This document shows positions 46,901-57,910 of a stretch of DNA of 64,000 bases, one piece after another. The notes under the pieces are model-generated. The model did not search any database. It worked only from the letters and a program-made list of their open reading frames with translations, and had not been told where the DNA came from. Numbering within the stretch: position 1 is the stretch's first letter; each line of letters begins with the position of its first letter. Origin of the DNA: Phalacrocorax aristotelis (taxonomy: Eukaryota > Chordata > Aves > Suliformes > Phalacrocoracidae); contig NC_134288.1 in NCBI RefSeq assembly GCF_949628215.1, forward strand, positions 7,121,182 through 7,185,181, in the 5' to 3' direction. The translations under genes were made by a program, and so were the position numbers.

Positions 46901-49050
46901 CAATGGGAAGCCTTGGGGTGTCCCAGCTGCTCATCTTGGGGATACCGCCTCTCCCTGACCAGCGGTGAGGCGGGGAGTGAGAAGCCCCCAGACCCTGAGG
47001 CTGCAGTGAGGAGCCCGAGATCTGCCTGAGCTACACTATATCTCCATTTCTAGGGATCTGAGCCCAGGTTTGTGGTTTGTTTTTTGGGTTGGGTTTTTTT
47101 TTTCCCTTTCCTGACCCTGCTGTGTCACTGATCTGTTATGTGACCCAGAAAAGAAAATGATCTCTCCTTCAAATGGAAAGACAGAAGAGCAGCTTAAGGC
47201 TCCTGCTCCCTGTATCTAAGGAGCACCAGGCAGATGGACACTTCATTACAAAGCAAGATGAGGCTCGCTCAGTGCCAAAGCACTTGCGGGCAGCGTCCAG
47301 GCTCCGTGGGACCTGGCACAGCACAGTGGTCGTGTTTTAAACCCCGCTGCTTTCAGGGTCACTAGTGTAGCTAACCCCTGGAGTGCCCACCCACTGGTGC
47401 AGTCCCCACACAGAGACCCCTTGGTGCCTCCAGGACACCAGGGGACAGAGTCACCTCACTGCTCTTCTGGCAGAGCTCTTTGAGACCAGGGCAAAACATC
47501 TCCTCTGAGATTGCTTCTGTGTAGCCAGCAAACACCCCCCTGAGAGCACAGGTGCCATGTCCGCAGGCTCAGTCCAATTTGCAGTGCACCAGCAGAGCAG
47601 CTGTGATGAGGCTTTTCAAAAGCCACCGCGTTCAACCTGTTCTGCAGTCACAGGCTGGTTTTTCATGGTCTCTTTATAGAGAAGGATGAGCAGGGCATTA
47701 GCATGGGATGTGAGGCCTGGTTAGGCTCCTCGTTCTGCCTGAGGCTTTCTGTCTGACCATGAAGAAGTTGCTTTAATTTTCTGTCTTTAAAATGAAGATG
47801 GTATCTCAGCCCTCTGAAGAGGGTAAGCCAGTGTGCTGGTGAGGGCTGCCTGCGTACCAGAGTGCTCTTTATGGCTGGGGTGGGGGTGCTGTAAAAAGGA
47901 GGTTTCTTACACATCAGTTTGCTGAGATCTCTCCTGTTGCTGCACGGGCAGCCTCACTCTTTTGAAGTGCTTTTTCTTCTCCAAGTTGGGTCTCATAGAA
48001 GGGAAAGCCTTGCAACTGTGTCTTGTCTTGAACCCCACGTACAAAGCCAGCACTTGCTCTCATCCAAAGGACTGTCTAGCTTCATGGCTAGGATTTATTT
48101 AAATTGCTGTAGAGCACAATTTTGCTAGTTAGCAACAAAAACGTACCCTTAAAAGAATTGACTGCATTACCTTAAACAAATTTAAACTTAAAAGCTGCTT
48201 AGAGCACAGGCACTTGCCATAGTTTGCAAACAAGAGGCTTTCCTCTCCTGTTTTTTATGCTGTAGCTGATATGACAGCTACTGGGATTTCCCACAGCCTG
48301 ACAGGTGCCAGAGCTCTCGTATCTATTCTTGGTGATATGGCACCCACTTAAACACGTTAACACTGATATGCCCTGAACGCTTTCCAACTTGGACTTGGTC
48401 TTCAGGCCTTTGGAGCAGAGGTAGAGGAAGGCAGTTCCAGCTCCAGCAGTACAGCTCCTATGTCCTTTAACTCCCTGAGGTGCCCCTGTCGGATCCGATA
48501 GTCCCACGTCCCTTCTCCCCTTGTACTACACAGGATTGCGGCCAAAGCTGGGGAAGGGCCAACACAGCCGAATCCCTGCTGGGTGGCTGGTGGCAGTTGG
48601 GTTGCAGCCCTGTGCCTGCCCACTGCAGGGGGACAGGTCGGGAAGATGTGGTGTCATGGGACGGGCTTACATGGAGTAGGCACCTGGCAGGTAACACTTC
48701 TACTGCCGGTGCTGGGGATTAGCGGCTTTCAGGAGGCAGCTCTGTGGTTTAATTTCATAAATGGTAAGGGGGAATCTGTCACTTAAGTGCAGACACAACC
48801 AGAAGCACCCTCCTGTGTTGTCTGTAAAACGAGGCTGTTTAGCAGTCACCAGTATGGTTCTCAGTCTGCCCAGGGTCACGTTAAACAGTTAACAAGAAGA
48901 GTCAGTACTGGAAGGAACAGGGCAAACAGGCTCTGCCTCTTGCTGGAGACTCTCTGGGGTTACTGTGCTGGGAACAGAACAATACAGAGACACATGATTG
49001 CTGGGCTAAGACATCTGCAATGAACAGCCAATGCATCATGCTGGGCAGGA
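44000..49050. other. Convergent intergenic region SRC-BLCAP
   Basis: About 5 kb between two 3' ends. It holds no recognisable exon, RNA gene or mobile element. Composition is mixed, GC-rich to about 46.9 kb and less so after. Open frames such as 45358-46035 on the minus strand (225 codons) have no family features. Confidence 0.6.
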
Positions 49051-49075
49051 GGCCATAGATCAAAGTTTATAAAGC

Positions 49076-49081
49076 TTTATT
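49076..49081 (-). terminator. BLCAP: BLCAP polyadenylation signal
   Basis: TTTATT on the + strand, i.e. AATAAAGCTTTATAAAC in the transcript. It is the canonical signal that gives a BLCAP 3' UTR of the expected length; cleavage should fall near 49050-49060. Confidence 0.65.
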
Positions 49082-50162
49082 AAACATTTTGAACAGCTGT
49101 GCAATGAACAAACAATACTCTGGAAGTTTCACAACCTCGTAGCTTGAACTTCCTCAGGAGAGCAACAGCCACTTGTGCTGCTCTCCACTATGAGACTGAA
49201 GTAAAGACAAACCGATGGCAACGGGGAGGGAACCGTTTAAAGTTTAGGTACAGTATTTTGAGTTAACCTGTAAGGTTTCTCACAAACCTCTGCCCCAAGA
49301 GCCACGGCTGCATGGAGTAATGTATGCAGCATGGAGCTCTGCACAGCTGTGGCTGTAGGACTGACCCACCACCACAACAGCTCCTTGACATCCTTCTACT
49401 AGGGGAGATGAAGATGTCAGGTGTTCCTCCAGCCTCCTCCCTTCTCTGGTCAGTAGCACCAGCACCTTCTGTCACCCCTGGCCCAAAAACACCATTCACT
49501 GGAAATGGCTGAAGCATTTACTGCTTCAAGCCATGCCTCTGCCTTGGTGTCTTCTGCCCTGCTCACACCTGGCTTTTTGGGCTAGTGTGAGTTTTATAGG
49601 GTGAGGTTCACAGTGGCTTTCAAAACCCCACATCTTGCAGCATACCAGTTCTTCATCCCAACAGTCAATATCTCGGTAAACTGTGGAAATCTAGGAAGAG
49701 GGAGGAGTCGCTACTACCTGTGAGGCTTTATAAAAGCAGCAGCATAACCGAGGCTTTCAGGCTATGATCTCAGAGCGTACGTAGTTCAGAAAGCACTTCG
49801 GCAGTGCACGCATCTCTTTGGCAGGCTGAGCAGGAGGAGGTGACTCAACTGCCTCTGGCTCCAGCAGCTTTTGGCCAAGTTCATCTGTGAGCTGTCGAGC
49901 TTGCCCTTGATCAGCAACGTGGGAAGGCTGGCTCCCCACAACGAGAAAGATGGAGAGGATCTTGTAGCTACTTGAGCAGAATCAGTGGGCCAAGAGCCCT
50001 GAGTTAGACCACTGTGGCCTAATGCAGACAAGTGAGGGACACACAACTCCACCACCGTGCAACAGCCAGGGAGAGGCTGAGGCCAGCAGCTTGGTCTTCT
50101 ACCAGTTCTCCGTTAGGAGGGCTGGTGTCCGTTCCTGGTGATATGGGAAGTGGAGCGAAGGC

Positions 50163-50190
50163 GGGGGGGGGGGGGGGGGGGGGGGGGGGG
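50163..50190 (+). repeat. 28-base homopolymer G run
   Basis: An uninterrupted run of 28 G on the + strand, within the BLCAP 3' UTR, where the transcript carries poly(C). Runs of this length slip in replication and sequencing, so the exact count is uncertain. The + strand could form G-quadruplexes and the RNA strand could bind poly(C)-binding proteins. Confidence 0.9.
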
Positions 50191-50418
50191 AAGATTTCTG
50201 CTTCTAAAAAAGCAGGTGGTGCTGCCAGAGTTCACACAGTAAACAAGTTGAACTTCACAGGCACAGTGGGAGGAATTTACCACTCTAGTCCACACAAAGT
50301 TACAGGAAACAGGCTGGTTTTACTCCAGTCACATGCCTAACACCCCCTCCCTCCTCCCTAGCCCACCCCCTTTTTAAAAGCAAAATGAGCCCTCAGCAGA
50401 CTGGAAGATTTTTGTTTT

Positions 50419-50682
50419 CTAGGTGCCCACTATGCTGGGATCGTGAGCCGATTCCGGCAACTGGGATCCTGTGCAGTGATACAAGAAGCAGTTCCCCCAG
50501 CAGCTGTAGCAGATGAGGAACAGAGCTGCCAGGAAGACCAAGGCACAAATCGTGCAAGGTTTCCGTTCCAGGAGGAAACTGAGCAGGTAGAAGCCCATGA
50601 ACATTGAGTGACTGAACCACAACGCTGGGTTGAGGGGCTTGGGTATGAGCAGGACAGGTAGCAACCACTGAAGGCAGTACAT
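50419..50682 (-). CDS. BLCAP: BLCAP apoptosis-inducing factor (bladder cancer-associated protein), complete
   Basis: An 87-residue membrane protein in one exon, from ATG at 50682 to TAG at 50419. It begins [20 protein letters not shown] and ends [11 protein letters not shown]. From memory human BLCAP is identical over the first ~70 residues, and the differences sit in the short stretch after YHC (TGSQLPES here, SDSPLPES in human). Two hydrophobic segments span about residues 19-40 and 44-64, separated by LLERKPCT; a run of cysteines (CYSCWGNC) follows. Loss of BLCAP in human tumours and growth suppression on overexpression are reported; its biochemical role is unknown. The frame stays open upstream of the ATG, but the start chosen matches the family exactly. 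Codons 2, 5 and 15, edited A-to-I in mammals, are TAC, CAG and AAG here. Confidence 0.97.
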   Translation of the reverse strand: MYCLQWLLPVLLIPKPLNPALWFSHSMFMGFYLLSFLLERKPCTICALVFLAALFLICYSCWGNCFLYHCTGSQLPESAHDPSIVGT

Positions 50683-50769
50683 TGTGGCTGGCTGGCTGGG
50701 CCTTGCGGCAGCAGCAATCAGACGTGCTCCAGAACAGTCTCCAGCAACTCCTACTGTGGGCAGGCTGCT
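50683..50769 (-). other. BLCAP: BLCAP 5' UTR part of the coding exon
   Basis: On the minus strand GATGTTTTACCCCTCTTTACAG gives a strong acceptor, so the exon begins at 50769 and has 87 bases of leader before the ATG. The leader is open in frame with BLCAP for 29 codons without a stop or an ATG. Confidence 0.65.
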
Positions 50770-53700
50770 CTGTAAAGAGGGGTAAAACATCAGACTGAGA
50801 AACAGCAAAAACATCAACAGACATCCTTCCCATACAGCTTCATTTACTCCCAAGCATCGTATGCTGATACTCAAACTCCTGATACTAAATTCTGGTGTGT
50901 CTCTGAGCTGGTGGAAACTTCCTGCTTTCTGAACCACTCAGCCTAGGGACATGATTGCTGCTTGTACACACAAGTATATTCCTTACGCGCTGTTTCCCAG
51001 GCTTTTACCAGGCTAACAGCTGAGACCCTTTTCTTTAGGACAGTGCAGGAACAGAAAGGGAGAGGGGAAAACAGAAAGGAAAACAAACTGCCACAGCCGT
51101 CTCTACACACATATTTATCCAAGATTGTGATGCGTAAAGAAAGCAAACTGAGGGGTAATCTCTGAGGTGCTATGATGAAGTGTTAGTGCAAGAAGTGTCT
51201 AGGAGGTGTAAGTGCAGAAACTGCTTCCTCCCATGCACAGACCCATTATAAAGTCTTCCAGCAGGACAGCATAAAATTCAAGCTATATATGTAGCTACTC
51301 AGGAAAGCCCTGACAGTGTCCAGGCTGCAGAACGAATGGGAGGACAGTCCCTGCTTAAGGGATTTTATAATCCTTGCCAATCAGCTAAAGTCAGATAAGA
51401 TGAAGTATGTGAATAGATCAGAGGGGGCAGTCTCAAAATGGCAATTTTCATAAGTGCTGTAAACACAGGATTTCCTCCCTTGGATTATTATAAAGTCCTG
51501 TGGAAACAGTGAGCTTTACGGGCTTCTCTGCGCAGGGACGGCAGCACGCTACAAGTCAAGAAAACAAGCTTCTACCTTTGGCAGCCACATCAAGTACGCT
51601 AAGTGCATGGGGTGCCTTTTCCTTCTAAGCAGTTCAAACATCTTCATCCAAGAATGTCAGGTGGCTTTAAAAATAATAAATGCCTTACAGGTGTTTTTAC
51701 AGAGCCAGAACTGTTGAAAGGGGACAGAAGGGAGCTTAGCAGTCTGAGATAGTAACAGCAGGTCAGGTTAGAAGATGTCAATACTTTTGGGAGGGAATGA
51801 CTCAAAGATTTCTTTCAGTTGATGCAGTAGGGAAACTATGAGAAGCGGGTACGTCAAGACCCCAGAAAGACAAAACCATGTAGGGAAATGCTGGGAAATG
51901 GAAAAGACTGGGAAGGATGTTCTTCCCTGCTATCCTGTAGCATATCATGATGACACACAGTGACACTGAACAAAGCAGCCACCAGCCAGGGCACAGACAG
52001 AGGTGAGAGGACAGTCCCAGCCTTGCAGAATGCCACGGCCTCACCCCCACTACGCAGAGCTGGGTCAGAACAGCTTCTTGCAGCAATCCTTTTTATCTGA
52101 AAATACTCAGCTGAGCAGTGCTCTGTCAGAAGAATGAAGGGCTGAGCCGAGCCTGCTAGGATTACAGCTTGGGGGGGTGGGAAGGTTAGTAGGATGAAGG
52201 AGTGAGAAGGTAAACAAACAGCACATTCCTCTGGCTCCTGTTGGCAGGAGAAGGGATTTCCTGGTGAAGGGAGGGAGAATGAGGGATTGCATAGAAGAGC
52301 CAAGAGAAAACCACACATGGTTCTCTTCCAAAAAAACTACTGAGGTCAGACTTGTCTTACAGCTCTGTAAGCTTGTTCATAGGTACCAACCGGCTCTGCT
52401 GTCAGAAGCAAGAAGCATGCTGCCATCCTCTGTGTTCTTAGCAGCAGGATCTATTTTAATGTTAGTGAGAGAGAACACAGGCCAAAATCTCCACCAGAGC
52501 AAACAGATTAAGAGTGTGTTGTGCTGGCGCTCCAGCAAGGGAGTGTTCTCCAGCAGAGAGGGCAGCTGGGGTTCCATTAGTAAAACTAAGCTGCAGTTAG
52601 GCAGCCAAAGAATAAGGAGGAAGTTATTTTACATTGCAATATGGATACAGTCAAGTGAAAGGAATAAAACTCACAATGTTAGTCCTGTTTTATGCAGGTC
52701 ACTCATTCATATCTTTAAAGGCAAGTCTAGTCCCAAGCCTGTTCCCCCCCTTCCCTCCACCCTAACTGGAAATAGGGATTACTTATTTCATAACAAAACA
52801 TGCTGTCTGCTAGCCTTTGTGAATCACTTAGATGTTTCTGGAGCAAAAGTACTGCAGACATATTAGCTTACTTTTTCCCCAGGGGAAGAATAAAGATCTA
52901 ACAAATATTTGAACAGAAAGGTAATTAAACACCACTGCCCAACTTTTTAGTTCAGATTGCATTGAATACAACAAAATGGCACTGAATCAATGATCTGCAG
53001 CTGCCTTATTCCTCCTGAAATGTTCCTTTCCTATAGTCTTTCTCTTGCAAGTGCTCCCAATACTGAGCAGTACAAATCACTGCACAAACATTGTGTCATA
53101 CTTTTGCTAGATCCAGCCCCGAAATCACATCAGCTTGACTTTCGTAGCAGGACATGTGCTGCAGTCTTTGGGTCACCCCTTCTTGAAAATTCAAAGTGCC
53201 TACAGATGACTGCTTTGGGTTTTCTGTCTCTGGAGTAAGGAGATGGATGAAAAACAACCTAAGATCATGTCTATCAGAAGAGCACAAGGCTAGGACATGG
53301 CTCTAGAACCTTCCAGGACTAATGTCATAAGTCTTCCAGCTTTAATAAGGCCACATGTTGCTATTGAGCCATTAGCCCCCAAACTTTACAACTGACCACA
53401 GCTTAGGAGTGTAATTACAATTTGTGAAGTAGCTGCATTTAACTCCACAGTCTCAACCATGGCAAAGACTTAAGTGAAAATACTCTAAACAGCGAGTTGA
53501 TTCTAAGCAGGTAAGCACTACCCAAACACTTCCTACAAACACAAATCTGTCTCAAAACAAGCTACTCATTTTTTAAATATTGGTATTTCCAATATTCCAA
53601 GAGCCAATTGCTTGTAGCAATCAATGCAACCACTCTGCAGTATAAAGAACTGTTTAATAGTCATTCTTTTTACTATGAAATTTCAATCCCAATGCCCTTC

Positions 53701-56700
53701 AATCTGCAAGCCTCTTGGACTCCTAACAAATGCAGATGTTCAAACAGTTTGTCTGGTATATGGAGTCAGTTTGCCTGTATTTTCATGTGCCCCTTTGCTC
53801 TCCACCAGTTAAAGGCTGAAGACCCTTTGCTGTATCCCACAGCTGATGCTAGGTAAGGTACCTACTATTAGAGATTTCTTCAGCTCTGCCTTCCTCAAGG
53901 GACTTTCCACTAGTGAGATACCTATTCTTCCTAGCTCTTCACTGGAGATTCCTTTAGGCAGCTGGCAACAAGACTGAGTTCTCTTTCCACACTATCCATC
54001 AAAGAGAAACAGCATCTCCTATCAACTCTCTACTGAGCAGGGAACTATTGCTTTCCTTGCCGCCCAGCATAGGCGGTCCCTTCTCGAAGCTGTAACAATA
54101 TTCAGTTTTGCCCAGATTTTCAAGCAAGGTGAAACTTGCAAATGAAAAATTCCTGCCTTGTTGTCTTTGTCCCCACCTCATGATCAAGCTAAAGATTACC
54201 ACGTCCCAAGAGCAAATAAGAACCTGTCACCCAACAGTATTTCTACTGGCTCCCTGTTTCACAACTGCATCCTGCTTTTCCTCAACCAGTTGCTCTTGTT
54301 CTCCCCTGCCTGACTCATCTCTTTCCTTAGCCAGCCTGGTGTCTTGCTATCCTCAAGGCTGCTCTCCTGCTCAAGTCATCTGACTTGGCAGCCACTCGTG
54401 TTTACCAGACTGCTCCTTTTCATCGCACTACCGCTGCCTTCTCCTGCTCCTCCGCAGCTCTTAGAGCCACTTGAACTTGCTTCAGACCCCTCAGCAGCTG
54501 AGAGCAGGCGATGCTCCCGCTGCTCTCCCTGTAGTCAGCGCTTGACAGCTCTGTCTCACCTCCATGTGCTGCCAGAGCCTCCTCCCTGCCAGTTCCTGCA
54601 GCAGGAGAGCAGCCTGGGGAGGTTCTCTGCGCACCTCACCAGTAAGCAAACACCAATACTTTTCCACATGCTTATTAATCGGCTTCCATTGTGTTCACAG
54701 CCCTTCCTTCTGTCACCTTCCCTCCCAAGACCATTCAAAACCAGCAGGTCCTACTGGCACATGTTCGTGGGGAGGATTTTCAAATTCCAGCGCAAGGGTA
54801 GCAGCACCTTTCCCAGCCAGAAACAAACTTTAATTATGACAAGTCAAAAGTGAGTAGCACAGCACAAGTCTGTTAGTGGTTTGCAACAGATCAGTGACAT
54901 TTTAGAATAAATCCATCTGAGGAGATAGGAAGCTGTTCCTTGATATTCTACAAGCTAATTCAGCAACTAAGAGGCTGAGAGCTGTTCCTACACCACAGGT
55001 TTTATACATCAGTGTTCCAACACCAAGTCTGTACCTTTCTCAAGAATGTCTTAATTCCCTAACAGTTCATTTACCCTGATGGGGGAGAATAATCAGCCAG
55101 CTTTCACTAAGCACTTAAAAGGTAAGCTTGTTCAGACCTTACTAAGGCAGCTATTAAGCCGGTTCCGCAAGGAACCTCCCCAGCAGATGTTACAGAGTCA
55201 CCTGGGCTGGCAGCGGAAAGGTCTGCAATAAAAGACTAAGTACCATTTTTATCAGAGGGTGGTGGTGCCAGCCTCCCCTTTCCCAGAAGCTGAAGTTTCT
55301 GCTTGGGAATGAAAAGCCCCATTGACTAGATAAAAATTGCTCAAGTTACACAGTGCATCTAAACTTAAAAGTAAGCCTCAGGGGTTTCCACCGAGTTTCA
55401 CCTGTAGTACAGTTTGCTTGAAGTTTTTAAATCAAAAACCCCGTCACAGCCACATAACTTGAAATGATGTGTGTGGGCAGCACTTCAAGCTGCCAGCATG
55501 TGTTCAAAACCAGCTCTCAAATACCACATAGCACCCAAAACTGCCACTAAAAATACACAATATCCAACGCATTGGGGGGGGAAGGTGAAAGAGCTATTGA
55601 GTGATGAGTTTGAGAAGTTCAGCTAAGAAAAGCAACAGACCAGCTTTCTAGATGCAAACCCTCTCTCAGTAAAAAAAAAAAACAACCCACGAACCATAAC
55701 TGTTCAAACTTTAAGACCTATTTGCAGTATCAGGGATTTAACTTCTTTGGGGCTTTTTTTGGCCTTGCTTTTTTCTATTTTTTTTCTAAAGCTTTATCTG
55801 CTGGCGTGACTCAGCTGGAAAAAGTGAGTCTCTGATTTTTGGCAAAGGCCTTACCATAGCCTTGATAAGTTCATGCCTTGAACACTTGATGTAGACTCAG
55901 AAATGCTGCAATGTAATTAGAAACAGTTTCCAAAAGAACAGTGAATCCTTGACTGACCAAGCCTAGGGGTTATGAACGTTCTGATTTCTCAAGCTATAGA
56001 CACAAGTCAAAGCAACTCCTTGCATGAAAAGCAGAGGCTCTCTGTGGAGCTGCTCTTTTCACCACCTCCACAGCTGCTCTCTGAGCTTCATGGAGGAATC
56101 GGTTAGCCTGTATCTGGAGGCAGTGCAGTGCACTCACAGCACCAGGGCCAACAAGCCTCCACCTGTGAGCAGGAAGGCAGCAGTATGATCCATGTTTCTC
56201 TGCACAGTAAATCCCAGGAACAGCATCTTAAGTCAGCCAGCTCTGTGGTGGGAAGATATGTAAACCTCCACAGTTGTCACCTGAGGCATCACTACTTTCA
56301 TTTATATTAATTTATTAATTCTCAGTGGTCCTCATTCCCACTGTCTGCCTTTAATTGCTAAAGACCACGAACTCCAGGCCCATTCCAAGTTTCCTGAAAA
56401 ACATAATTATTTTTAGTTTTAATTTGGATCTCCTCTACCTTTTGTGCCTTTGGTGGGTTTCAGAAGTCTGAACGCAGCCTGATGAAAGCCAGTTTTCTGT
56501 GTCTCGGGTAAAGACGGGCACAAATGCTGTATCTGTACAGGGTTCTGGGGAGTTACGATGTAGAGGTTGGAAAGGCAGAAGCCGCTCCGGTACAACAGTA
56601 GGTGCGAGATCAATTATAGTGTTTCAGTACGGGGGTTACAGTGTTATTTCTCCCTCAGGCTGGCGGTCACCTAAGCGTGTTCGCAGTTGGCTGACCCCGG

Positions 56701-56879
56701 CCCGCCCGGGTGGGACGGAGCGGCTCTCCTGCCCTCACCGCGCGGGGACCCCGAGCGCTCCCGCCCGCAGCCCCCCGGCCCCGGCAGACCGGCTGACACC
56801 GCCGAGGCCGACGGCTCCTCCTGCCCCGCCCCGCTCCGCTCCCTCCCTCCCTCCCTCCCCGCCCGCGGCCCGTACTCAC
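50770..56879 (-). other. BLCAP: BLCAP 5'-UTR intron
   Basis: About 6.1 kb, AT-rich compared with the SRC region. In placental mammals the BLCAP intron hosts the imprinted gene NNAT; I see nothing like the 81-residue NNAT protein on either strand here. No mobile element is recognisable. The largest open frame (52264-52866, + strand, 200 codons) has no family features. Confidence 0.6.
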
Positions 56880-57000
56880 GGCGCGGTGCCGCCGCCTCAC
56901 GCCACCATCCCGGGGCCGTCGGCCCGTCTGCGCCGCGCCCTAAGGAGAGAAGGGAGAGGCCGGGGGACGCCCGCCTGCCCGCCGCGACACCAGCTCCCCG
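56880..57000 (-). other. BLCAP: BLCAP non-coding exon 1 (5' end approximate)
   Basis: On the minus strand, GGCACCGCGCC|GTGAGTACGG is a perfect donor with the cut at 56880/56879, inside the CpG island. Just before it lies a four-codon upstream frame (ATG GTG GCG TGA, 56908-56897). An acceptor-like CTTCTCTCCTTAG ends near 56942, so the segment could instead be a second non-coding exon with a first exon further upstream. Confidence 0.5.
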
Positions 57001-57117
57001 CCGCGGGCGGCCGCCCGCCCGTCCCGGGCCCGTCCCGGCCCCGCCGCGAAGCAGCTCCGGCGGCGGCCGGGGGTGGGGGCGCCGCTCCCTCAGGCGGCGC
57101 CGCGGGCAGCCCCGCGG

Positions 57118-57345
57118 GGCGGCAGTGCGCCGGCGCGGCGCGGCGGAGGGCGGTACTGCGCCGGCGCGGCGGGGCCGCGGAGCGGCAGTGCGTCTGTGGA
57201 GCGGAGGGGTGGCACTGCGCCTGCGCGGCAGGGAGGGGACAGCACTGCGCCTGCGTGGCGAGGCGGTGGCGCAGCAGTGCGCCTATGGGGCGGAGGGGCG
57301 GCGCTGCGCCTGCGCGGCGGGGCGGTGCTGGAGCGTGGCTGCGGG
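57118..57345 (+). repeat. ~30-bp promoter minisatellite with NRF1-like sites
   Basis: About seven copies of GGCACTGCGCCTGCGCGGCRGGG. The TGCG core starts at 57126, 57157, 57189, 57216, 57246, 57278 and 57305, so the spacings are 31, 32, 27, 30, 32 and 27. Several copies contain TGCGCCTGCGC or TGCGCCGGCGC, one or two bases from the NRF1 palindrome TGCGCATGCGCA. It lies about 100-350 bases upstream of the BLCAP exon. Confidence 0.8.
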
Positions 57346-57409
57346 GCAGGGTCTTAGGCGCTTCCTCGCTCTTTAAGGAATTATATTATGTATTCTTTTT
57401 AAATTTAAA

Positions 57410-57910
57410 GTACTGTTCGCACGCGTCTCTGCACCGCGTGGCGTGCTTCTTGCAGGCTTGTTTTGCATGGCATTGCACGGGGCGGGCGTGCAGCCAGCAC
57501 GCTTTGTGCGCTGCTTGCCTGCACGGTGCAGCGCGCTTCACTGTCCACTTCGATTTCTGCATGCTGTGTGCACACTGTTTCACACTGTGTGGCTTGCTCT
57601 TTGCCTGCTTTCTTGCGTGCTGCAGGGCATTGCATTTGTGCGACCAGCTAGCATGATTCTGTGCAGGGTGGCCTGCTTTTTGCATGCTTTCTTACGTGTG
57701 GTTGCATGTGGTTTGCAGGCTTCTCTTTGCATGCAGTTGGCACGTGTCTTTGCACATCATTGATTGCTGTTCACGTGCTCACAGTGTTTGCACTCTTGTG
57801 ACATGCCAAGCCCATGCTTTTTTGCGTTCCATTGCATACTGTTTTAGGCTTGCTTGCATCCTGCTTCCCTGTCATACATGGCAGTGCGCTTTTCTTGCTG
57901 ACTTTGTCCC
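57410..57910 (+). repeat. Degenerate T/G-rich repeat with recurrent TTGCATGC/TTGCAGGC words
   Basis: About 500 bases in which variants of CTTTTTGCATGCTTTCTTGCGTG recur irregularly (GCATG near 57465, 57559, 57682, 57703 and 57729; TTGCAGGC and TTGCCTGC elsewhere). The + strand is depleted in A outside CAT and CAC words and has many alternating purine-pyrimidine stretches. No fixed period is obvious by eye and no known repeat family is recognised. Open frames across it on both strands are by-products. Confidence 0.55.

Larger units (their letters stand above)
49055..50418 (-). other. BLCAP: BLCAP 3' UTR
   Basis: From the BLCAP stop to just beyond the AATAAA at 49076-49081 is about 1.36 kb, similar in size to the mammalian BLCAP 3' UTR. 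It includes a run of 28 C in the transcript strand (separate entry). No competing reading frame is seen. Confidence 0.65.
56680..57365 (-). promoter_or_regulatory. BLCAP: BLCAP CpG-island promoter
   Basis: A sharply bounded CpG island rich in CCGCCC/GGGCGG boxes, without a TATA box, overlapping the probable BLCAP first exon. The upstream half, in BLCAP orientation, consists of a tandem repeat with NRF1-like sites (separate entry). No gene that starts here on the + strand is recognisable, though such islands are often bidirectional. Confidence 0.7.

Noticed and set aside
50770-56879. NNAT-like gene in the BLCAP intron
   Set aside because: No frame on either strand resembles the neuronatin N-terminus or its hydrophobic segment; the gene is regarded as a mammalian addition.
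56499-57656. 385-codon open frame across the BLCAP CpG island
   Set aside because: It crosses the promoter, the NRF1-like array and the T/G repeat with no domain or splice support. It is a product of stop-poor GC-rich and repeat sequence.
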